Part shown: positions 1 through 5,061 of the stretch, in pieces
Numbering within the stretch: the first letter of the stretch is position 1
Layout of the letters: every line of letters starts with the position of its first letter
NCBI GenBank assembly: GCA_018675825.1
Contig: JABGXK010000049.1
Span: 1-5,061, forward strand
DNA: 5,061 nt
Direction of reading: 5' to 3'
DNA from: Flavobacteriales bacterium
GTDB lineage: Bacteria; Bacteroidota; Bacteroidia; Flavobacteriales; BACL11
Made by a program: the position numbers and the translations under genes
The notes under the pieces: generated by a model
Told to the model about the DNA's origin: nothing
Seen by the model: the letters and a program-made list of their open reading frames with translations, nothing else
Databases searched by the model: none

Positions 1-268
1 GCATAAGATCAGGAGTGAATTGAATTCTATTAAATTTTAAACCCATACAATCAGAAATTGTTTGAACAAGAAGTGTTTTTGCTAATCCTGGAACACCAAC
101 AAGGAGACAATGTCCATTACAGAATATTGATATCAATACTTGATCAATTACTTCATCTTGACCAATAATAACTTTAGAGATTTCAGCTTTAAAATTTTTA
201 TATGAATCTATAAATTTATTGACTAAATCTAAATTATCTTTTCTTTCATTCATAATTAATTCATCCAT
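1..268 (-). CDS. MoxR-family AAA+ ATPase, N-terminal part (cut by left edge)
   Basis: This is the start of a MoxR-type AAA+ ATPase, a cytoplasmic chaperone-like ATPase that in many bacteria works with DUF58 and VWA-domain proteins on envelope or metalloprotein assembly. I translated it by hand from the reverse complement. About 89 residues are visible, against the family's usual 310-340, and the frame is open to base 1. Counting from the ATG at 268, the family-typical VIIGQDEVIDQVLISIF segment lies at residues 33-49, the Walker A motif GVPGLAKT at 58-65, and the conserved IQFTPDLM at 82-89. Walker B, sensor and arginine-finger regions lie outside the window. Two in-frame starts are possible: ATG at 268 (begins MDELIMNERK, overlaps the preceding stop by 13 bases) and ATG at 253 (begins MNERKDN, two bases after that stop). 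An in-frame TAA at 274-272 excludes anything earlier. I list the longer form. The family call is firm; the partner and role are inferred. Confidence 0.93.
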   Translation of the reverse strand, partial: MDELIMNERKDNLDLVNKFIDSYKNFKAEISKVIIGQDEVIDQVLISIFCNGHCLLVGVPGLAKTLLVQTISDCMGLKFNRIQFTPDLM

Positions 269-1587
269 TTTTTATAGCAAGAACAAATTGACAAATCTTC
301 AGAAACCTTAATATATGTAATAGGTATATTAACTAATATCCATTTATCAATAATATTTTGCTTTTTATTAGCAAGAGCATAATCCTTTAAGGTATCAAAA
401 TCATTAGCAATATTTGCTTTATGCTCATCAATTTTATTATTTAATCTAACAATACGATAAGCAGCTTGAGATCCATCATTAGATTTTGTTAAAGAAGGGG
501 GCGTCATATCGCCTATTTTCATATTTTCTACTAAATATCTAATTGAAGGATCTAACTGATCTAATGTAAACTGTGTAGAACCTGTAGAAGGATTAATAAT
601 TAAACCTCCATTGTTTTTACTATTATCTTCAGAATATTTAATCACTGCATCCTCAAAAGAAATAACATTACTATCAATATCTAATTTAATTACAGATATA
701 TTATCTTTTGCTTTTTTTAATGATAAAGAATAAAATTTTGGTTTAATTAATATATGACGAACATTTATCTGTTCTCCTCTTCTTTCAATCATTTGAATAA
801 TATGAAAACCAAATTTTGATTCAACAACTTCAGAAATTTCATTATCATTAAGTTTAAAAGCTGCTCTTTCAAATTCTGGAACTAACTCTCCTCTAGACAT
901 AAAACCTAAATTACCACCATTATTTGCTGAAACAACATCATCAGAATATAGCGTAGCTAAAACCTTAAAATCCTCACCATCATATACTCTTTTTCTAAAA
1001 ATATTTAATTTATCTCTAATATCTTGCTTTTCATTCTGAGAGATTTCTGGTAAGATAACAAGCTGAGAAAGTTCTAGCTGTAAAGGTAAAAGAGGGATAT
1101 CATCATCATTTAGATTAAAAATATATTCTTTTACTTCATTAGGAGTTATCTTAATATTATTAATAATAGAGGATTGCATTTTCTGACTAAGAAACTGATC
1201 TTTGACTACATAAGAAAGTTCCTCTTTAATACTTTCAATGCTTCTTTTAAAATAATCCTCAACCATTTTCAATGACCCAAGCTGATCTTCAAAATAAGAT
1301 ATCCTGTTATTAACCTCTAGATCAACATCATCATTTGAAACATCTATTGTACTGTCAATTTTTGCATGATGAACAAGTAGGTTTTGGAAAAGTAAATCAT
1401 TGACAATATTACATTTAATATCTTCAGTCTTGATCATACCTTGACTGAGGAATTGATTATACTGATTTTCAATATCCGAAGTTAAAAGTATTTCACTTCC
1501 AATAATTGCTTCTATCTTATCAATTGATTGAGAAAATAAAAAATTCTGAGTAAATAATATTACAATTAATATATATAAATATTTCAT
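256..1587 (-). CDS. surA: SurA-like periplasmic peptidyl-prolyl isomerase/chaperone with two parvulin domains
   Basis: A 443-residue exported folding factor resembling SurA, which escorts outer-membrane proteins through the periplasm; E. coli SurA is about 428 residues. Residues 1-20 form a signal peptide (MKYLYILIVILF core, ending FSQ). A SurA N-terminal chaperone region follows, starting IDKIEAIIGSEILLTSDIE and running to about 165. Parvulin domain 1 spans roughly 171-269, with NGG at 223-225, LVPEFERAAF at 235-244 and FGFHII at 259-264. Parvulin domain 2 spans about 275-384, starting VRHILIKP and ending AAYRIVRL. The C-terminal segment (about 385-443) returns to chaperone-like helix and ends in a CSC motif and W441. 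Domain 1 has Q175 where active parvulins have the first His, and domain 2 has R378 where they have the second. Catalysis may therefore be weak and chaperone action dominant (inference). The ATG abuts the upstream TAG with no spacer, suggesting translational coupling. The family call is secure; strict orthology to proteobacterial SurA is not. Confidence 0.92.
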   Translation of the reverse strand: MKYLYILIVILFTQNFLFSQSIDKIEAIIGSEILLTSDIENQYNQFLSQGMIKTEDIKCNIVNDLLFQNLLVHHAKIDSTIDVSNDDVDLEVNNRISYFEDQLGSLKMVEDYFKRSIESIKEELSYVVKDQFLSQKMQSSIINNIKITPNEVKEYIFNLNDDDIPLLPLQLELSQLVILPEISQNEKQDIRDKLNIFRKRVYDGEDFKVLATLYSDDVVSANNGGNLGFMSRGELVPEFERAAFKLNDNEISEVVESKFGFHIIQMIERRGEQINVRHILIKPKFYSLSLKKAKDNISVIKLDIDSNVISFEDAVIKYSEDNSKNNGGLIINPSTGSTQFTLDQLDPSIRYLVENMKIGDMTPPSLTKSNDGSQAAYRIVRLNNKIDEHKANIANDFDTLKDYALANKKQNIIDKWILVNIPITYIKVSEDLSICSCYKKWMN

Positions 1588-1590
1588 CTA
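1585..1590 (-). promoter_or_regulatory. Stop-start junction TAGATG between the lipoprotein gene and the surA-like gene
   Basis: On the minus strand the TAG stop of the 278-residue gene (1590-1588) is followed with no spacer by the ATG of the surA-like gene (1587-1585). The bases before it (AAAATTTATTAG) contain no Shine-Dalgarno-like purine block. This arrangement favours termination-reinitiation, so the two proteins would be made in linked amounts. The junction is read directly from the sequence; the coupling is inferred. Confidence 0.6.
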
Positions 1591-2424
1591 ATAAATTTTA
1601 ATTTTATTCACCGATTTGCCATTATTGATTAAATCTTCAACTATCATATTTAGATAATCTATTTTGTTATTATTAATTAATAATGATTTAATTTTTTCCT
1701 TTTCCACTGAAAACGGACTTATTGTACCTTTTATTTTAAAATCTTTTAAAAATAATAAATAAAGATATGTTTTATCCTCAATTATATCATATTTTCTTTT
1801 TGATAAAAAAATTTTTTCAGGAAAAATATTATTAGGTAATTTTTGTTTAACTAAATTGAAATAATTCCATGTTGTATCATTAACATAATATTCAAGAGCA
1901 TATTGCATGCAATAACCAATTAGGTCATCAATTTCATCATCATTATTTGATTTGAACATGATTAAAAGATCCTTAATATTAGGAGCATTCTTATCAATTA
2001 TAATAAAGCGACCTTTAAAAATATCTTGATTTAATTTAAATTCATTTATATATTCATTATAATAAGATAAAATATCATCATGAATAACAGTAGTATCAAA
2101 ATTTTGATTTATTAATTCTTGTTGATATTTATAGATTAAAAGTGAGTTTTTATAGTCTAAAACCATATCTTCAATATCTTTACTATCTTCATCAATATTG
2201 ATTAAAGCTTGATTAAGAAGAACCTTTTCTCTAACCCATTTCTCAACATACATTTCAACAAACAAGTTGGTATCTTTAATAGATTTAGGAATATTATAAA
2301 TAACATCATCAAAATATAAAAATTCATCATTAACTTTAGCTAAATAATATTCGGATTTGACATTATTACATGAAAAAGAGATCAATAAAAAAACAATAGA
2401 AAATAATGATAAGGAATATCTCAC
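1588..2424 (-). CDS. Probable SurA-like lipoprotein with a degenerate or absent parvulin domain
   Basis: A 278-residue protein with a lipoprotein-type signal. Basic R2 and a hydrophobic core (residues 5-17) precede SFSC, with the probable lipidated cysteine at C19 followed by NN. The phenylalanine at -2 makes this a loose lipobox, acceptable in Bacteroidota but not proof. From about residue 26 the layout follows the SurA N-terminal chaperone pattern: a short strand pair (YYLAKVNDEFLYFDDVI), then helices containing YVEKWVREKVLLNQAL (59-74) and a tyrosine-rich helix (about 90-107), then SYYNEYINEFKL (120-131). After this an isomerase domain would be expected, but residues 130-230 show no SHIL-type His, no NGG and no GxHI motif. 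A chaperone or tether role without isomerase activity is therefore likelier. The start is GTG at 2424-2422; it is chosen because it puts the signal sequence at the N terminus and the next Met is residue 58. It lies five bases after the parvulin gene and abuts the surA-like gene. No specific function is known to me. Confidence 0.82.
   Translation of the reverse strand: MRYSLSLFSIVFLLISFSCNNVKSEYYLAKVNDEFLYFDDVIYNIPKSIKDTNLFVEMYVEKWVREKVLLNQALINIDEDSKDIEDMVLDYKNSLLIYKYQQELINQNFDTTVIHDDILSYYNEYINEFKLNQDIFKGRFIIIDKNAPNIKDLLIMFKSNNDDEIDDLIGYCMQYALEYYVNDTTWNYFNLVKQKLPNNIFPEKIFLSKRKYDIIEDKTYLYLLFLKDFKIKGTISPFSVEKEKIKSLLINNNKIDYLNMIVEDLINNGKSVNKIKIY
2422..2424 (-). other. GTG start codon of the lipoprotein gene
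   Basis: The reverse complement reads GTG AGA TAT TCC at this point, not ATG. No in-frame ATG lies close upstream, and the next in-frame ATG would delete the signal peptide and part of the N-terminal domain. The leader (AATAAAATAAGATTT) has no clear Shine-Dalgarno block. GTG is therefore the best start, although a rarer upstream codon such as ATA cannot be excluded from sequence alone. Confidence 0.7.
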
Positions 2425-2429
2425 AAATC

Positions 2430-4349
2430 TTATTTTATTAAGGAATAGAGAAGATCTCTATTAACAGAGAATTTATACTTAGATCTCAAATAAGATATCC
2501 ACTTATTATCTAAAAATTTCTGATAATCTGAAATAACTTTTCCTTTAACTTCATTAAGAGACATTGAACCAGAAGGGAGAATACTAGATACATTAATGAT
2601 AATAATACTTCCATCATCAGCAATTATATCCTTACTAATTCCAACTTCCCATGATATATTATCAATATAAGTATTATCTCCTTTAATAAATCTATTTGCT
2701 GTAACTTGAAGATTTAACGGAGATTCCTCATTAACAATTTCTAATATTTTTTTATCATCAATAGTGCCCCTATTTAGTCTATAAAGCAAACTTTTCACCT
2801 TTCTTGCAGTTGATAAATTACGACATTTATAAATTTTTGCATCAACTCTCTTATCCCAATTATAATTACCAATATTCTCAGTAAAGTATTTTATTAAACC
2901 TAAAGAATCATCAACTGCTTTTTTCCAAACATTTTTATTTGTCAAATCAAATAACAAGATACCTTCTCTATACTCATTAAGAAGAATTTTAAATTCTGGG
3001 TATTTAATCTCTAATTGACTTTCTTCATATTTAAATAGGCATATATTAACAAAATCTAGATATAGCATATCAAAATTATTATTATTCTTTTGATTATCTA
3101 GTATGTATTTAGTAAAATCATTTTGATAGAAAGTCATGTTTTCTATCTTTATTAGTGATTTATTTAAACTAGTGGCATTTTTTCCATCCCAAATACTATT
3201 ACTAACATTTTTAACAGCTGCTCTTCTTAAAGAATTAAAATTTTCTTTATATACTTTTATGCTATATAAATCTTTAAGTTTTTTTAACATAAACTCACTA
3301 CCTAATGTGTTTCTAGAATCTTTTTCTATACTAGTTTTAACTTTTAAATATAAGTCATCATTAAGCTCTATAGGAAAGTCTTCAATTAACATAATAATAT
3401 GCCATCCAAAATCTGTTCTAAAAGGCTCTGAAAAATCACCAATCTTTTTAAGAAGAAATGCTTTGTTTTCGAAAGCAGGAACCATCTTTCCAACACCAAA
3501 AGCTGGAAGCAAACCTCCTTTTATAGCAGATGACCTGTCCTCAGAAAACCTTTCAGCAACTTCAGCAAACGGATCACCATTTTCTAGTAATTTATAAGTC
3601 TCTAATGCTTTTTGGTTAGCTTGATCAATTTTATTTTTACTAGCACTTTTACCTGTTTTAAACATTATATGCGCAACCTTTCTTTGGCCAACTGCTTTTC
3701 TCCTGTTATTAACTTTTATTAAATGGTAACCATATTTAGTTTTAATAGGTTGAGAAATTTCACCAATCTGAGTAGAATAAGCAGCTGATTCAAAATCATA
3801 AACCATCATGAATGCAGTAAAGTATCCGAGTTCTCCCATATTATCAATAGCAGATTTATCATCAGAATATTTAATTGCAGCATTTTCAAATGTTATATTT
3901 CCACTAACTATCTCTCTTCTGAGATCATTTATTCTATTTATTGCATCATCTTTATCTTCATTATTAATATTGATTAATATATGACTTGCATTTATATCAT
4001 ATTGAATTCTTTCTAGAGCTTCATCAAATAAATCTTCATTAAATTGATCATCTCTTAAGTAAGGTTTTACCAATTGTTTTTTATAACCTTCCAATTCATT
4101 AATAAATGTAGTAAGGGTATCATATCCAAGGGCTTTAGCTTCAGTAACTTTTAGCTTAAAATTAATAAAAAGTTCAATATACTCATCTAAATAAGCTTGA
4201 TCAATAACTTGGTCGTCATTATTCTTATTAAATATATTCTTGAATTCATCTAAAGAAATTTTCTCATTTCCTATTTCTATCAAAGATTCTTGAGAGAAAA
4301 TATTTAAATTTATTAAAATTGTTAATGATAGTAATATAATGTTTTTCAT
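2430..4349 (-). CDS. Secreted tandem-parvulin peptidyl-prolyl isomerase (PpiC/SurA type) with long C-terminal region
   Basis: A 639-residue exported protein, much longer than single-domain PpiC or standard SurA. Residues 1-20 are a signal peptide (MKNIILLSLTILINLNIFSQ). Residues 22-115 form a SurA/PpiD-like N-terminal helical region (ISLDEFKNIF, then FINFKLKVTEAKALGYD at 61-77). Parvulin domain 1 is about 118-214, with SHIL at 122-125, GELGYF at 172-177 and YGYHLI at 206-211. Parvulin domain 2 is about 223-323, with AHIMF at 226-230, KGGLLPAFG at 277-285, MVPAFENKAF at 289-298 and FGWHII at 314-319. Both domains keep the two histidines of active parvulins (H123/H209, H227/H317), so this is the likeliest active prolyl isomerase of the three. 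Residues 330-639 lack a motif I can name; EYREGILLFDLTNKNVW (459-475) and the end (KFLDNKWISYLRSKYKFSVN) resemble the C-terminal portion of long Bacteroidota parvulin proteins. The ATG lies ten bases after guaB, behind an A-rich leader. It probably assists folding of exported or outer-membrane proteins (inference). Confidence 0.93.
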   Translation of the reverse strand: MKNIILLSLTILINLNIFSQESLIEIGNEKISLDEFKNIFNKNNDDQVIDQAYLDEYIELFINFKLKVTEAKALGYDTLTTFINELEGYKKQLVKPYLRDDQFNEDLFDEALERIQYDINASHILININNEDKDDAINRINDLRREIVSGNITFENAAIKYSDDKSAIDNMGELGYFTAFMMVYDFESAAYSTQIGEISQPIKTKYGYHLIKVNNRRKAVGQRKVAHIMFKTGKSASKNKIDQANQKALETYKLLENGDPFAEVAERFSEDRSSAIKGGLLPAFGVGKMVPAFENKAFLLKKIGDFSEPFRTDFGWHIIMLIEDFPIELNDDLYLKVKTSIEKDSRNTLGSEFMLKKLKDLYSIKVYKENFNSLRRAAVKNVSNSIWDGKNATSLNKSLIKIENMTFYQNDFTKYILDNQKNNNNFDMLYLDFVNICLFKYEESQLEIKYPEFKILLNEYREGILLFDLTNKNVWKKAVDDSLGLIKYFTENIGNYNWDKRVDAKIYKCRNLSTARKVKSLLYRLNRGTIDDKKILEIVNEESPLNLQVTANRFIKGDNTYIDNISWEVGISKDIIADDGSIIIINVSSILPSGSMSLNEVKGKVISDYQKFLDNKWISYLRSKYKFSVNRDLLYSLIK

Positions 4350-4359
4350 TTTCTTTTTT
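4350..4359 (-). promoter_or_regulatory. A-rich leader between guaB and the parvulin gene
   Basis: The ten bases between the guaB TAA and the parvulin ATG read AAAAAAGAAA on the coding strand. This is an A-rich initiation region, common in Bacteroidota where Shine-Dalgarno pairing is often weak or absent. It is too short for a promoter or terminator, which supports co-transcription of guaB with the genes downstream. Confidence 0.5.
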
Positions 4360-5061
4360 TTATCTACTGTAATTTGGAGCTTCTCTTGTAATAGTTACAT
4401 CATGTGGGTGACTTTCAACAATTCCAGCTGGTGTAACTTTTATAAATTCAGCATCCTTTAAGTTAATAATATTTTTAGCTCCAGAATATCCCATTCCAGC
4501 TTTCAATCCGCCTATCATTTGATGAATCACTTCTGAAAGATGACCTTTAAAAGCAACCCTACCTACAATTCCCTCAGGAACTAATTTATTAAGATCCTCT
4601 TCATGTTCTTGAAAATACCGATCCTTAGATCCTCTTTGCATTGCATCTATCGAACCCATACCTCTATAAGATTTATATTTTCTACTCTCAAAAATTATTG
4701 TTTCTCCTGGAGATTCTTCAACTCCAGCTATAATTGATCCAAGCATTACAGAACTGGCGCCAGCAACCATAGCCTTAACAATATCTCCTGAATATCTAAT
4801 TCCACCATCTGCTATCAAAGGAATATTATATTTCTTAGTAATTTCATAAACATCCATAACAGCAGTTAATTGAGGTACACCAATTCCAGCAACAACTCTT
4901 GTAGTACAAATTGATCCGGGTCCAATACCAACTTTAACTGCATCAGCACCTGCTTTTATTAGTTCTTCAGCAGCTTTTGCAGTGGCAATATTACCAACAA
5001 CAATATCAATAGAATTATATGTATTTTTTACTTTAGTAAGAATATCTATAACATTTTTTGA
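4360..5061 (-). CDS. guaB: Inosine-5'-monophosphate dehydrogenase, C-terminal part (cut by right edge)
   Basis: IMP dehydrogenase oxidises IMP to XMP with NAD+, the committed cytoplasmic step of guanine nucleotide synthesis. The frame is open from base 5061 to the TAA at 4362-4360, giving 233 residues of a protein usually near 490. The N-terminal barrel half and the CBS pair lie outside the window. Visible motifs (fragment numbering) are VVGNIATAKAAEELIKAGAD (21-40); the catalytic loop GIGPGSICTTRVVAG (45-59) with catalytic Cys52 at 4908-4906; IADGGIRYSGDIVKAMVAGA (83-102), which binds the IMP phosphate; YRGMGS (132-137); the mobile-flap Arg-Tyr pair in SKDRYFQ (R148, Y149, about 4620-4615); and GMGYSGA near the C terminus. 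It ends HDVTITREAPNYSR. An internal ATG at 4857 is not the start, because the catalytic loop lies upstream of it in the same frame. No damage is seen; this is an ordinary intact enzyme end. Confidence 0.98.
   Translation of the reverse strand, partial: SKNVIDILTKVKNTYNSIDIVVGNIATAKAAEELIKAGADAVKVGIGPGSICTTRVVAGIGVPQLTAVMDVYEITKKYNIPLIADGGIRYSGDIVKAMVAGASSVMLGSIIAGVEESPGETIIFESRKYKSYRGMGSIDAMQRGSKDRYFQEHEEDLNKLVPEGIVGRVAFKGHLSEVIHQMIGGLKAGMGYSGAKNIINLKDAEFIKVTPAGIVESHPHDVTITREAPNYSR

Noticed and set aside
1099..1112. Short ATC trinucleotide repeat
   Set aside because: It encodes the Asp run (DDD) at residues 161-163 of the surA-like protein. Similar Asp codon runs occur elsewhere, and it is too short to be a meaningful repeat or array.
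3136..3597. A 153-codon open frame on the plus strand
   Set aside because: It lies wholly inside and antisense to the tandem-parvulin gene, over its second parvulin domain. Its translation is Ser/Leu/Phe-rich as expected for the reverse of Lys/Glu/Asn-rich coding sequence, and shows no recognisable motif.
4350..4360. A run of T on the plus strand that could look like a terminator tail
   Set aside because: On the transcribed strand it is an A-rich run directly before a start codon, with no preceding hairpin. It fits an A-rich translation leader.
4360..4857. A 165-residue gene starting at the ATG at 4857
   Set aside because: The same frame continues without a stop to base 5061 and encodes the IMPDH catalytic cysteine loop. 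The ATG is internal to guaB, so this is not a separate short gene.
1..5061. Search for CRISPR arrays, tRNAs, insertion sequences, inverted repeats, defence genes or an undescribed accessory system
   Set aside because: No spaced direct repeats, tRNA-like cloverleaf, transposase motifs or terminal repeats were seen by eye. The window is almost fully coding with core-type genes, so a novel mobile or defence system is not supported.

Overview
The window is a strongly A+T-rich stretch (roughly three quarters A+T by eye) with almost no non-coding DNA. All five genes read right to left on the minus strand. The organism is most likely a member of the Bacteroidota, probably a flavobacterium and perhaps a marine or otherwise A+T-rich lineage. 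This rests on the gene types and order, the style of the proteins (short K-rich signal peptides ending in FSQ, Lys/Asn/Asp/Ile-rich composition), and A-rich leaders in place of Shine-Dalgarno sequences. The assignment is an inference, with no marker gene behind it.

In the direction of transcription, the right edge (5061-4360) holds the C-terminal 233 residues of IMP dehydrogenase (guaB), including the catalytic cysteine loop. Ten bases later comes a 639-residue secreted protein with two tandem parvulin (PpiC-type) domains and a long uncharacterised C-terminal half (4349-2430). Five bases later a GTG codon starts a 278-residue probable lipoprotein (2424-1588) that looks like a SurA-type chaperone whose parvulin part has lost its hallmarks. 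Its TAG stop directly abuts the ATG of a 443-residue SurA-like protein (1587-256) with a SurA N-terminal chaperone region and two parvulin domains. Last, overlapping that gene's stop codon or starting two bases after it, is the N-terminal part of a MoxR-family AAA+ ATPase (268-1), cut by the left edge.

The spacing is so tight (10, 5, 0 and about -13 or +2 bases) that the five genes are very probably one transcription unit, or part of one. The three central proteins all carry export signals and belong to the SurA/PpiD class of periplasmic folding factors. They probably act together on outer-membrane or secreted proteins. Linkage to guaB looks like transcriptional convenience. MoxR ATPases commonly act with DUF58/VWA-domain (Bat-type) envelope proteins, which would be expected beyond the left edge.

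No stretch longer than 300 bases lacks a gene. I see no RNA genes, insertion sequences, CRISPR arrays, terminators or convincing promoters. This is an ordinary core-genome region. The points of interest are the triplicated folding-factor cluster, the split loss of active-site residues in the SurA homologue, and the unassigned C-terminal half of the large protein.
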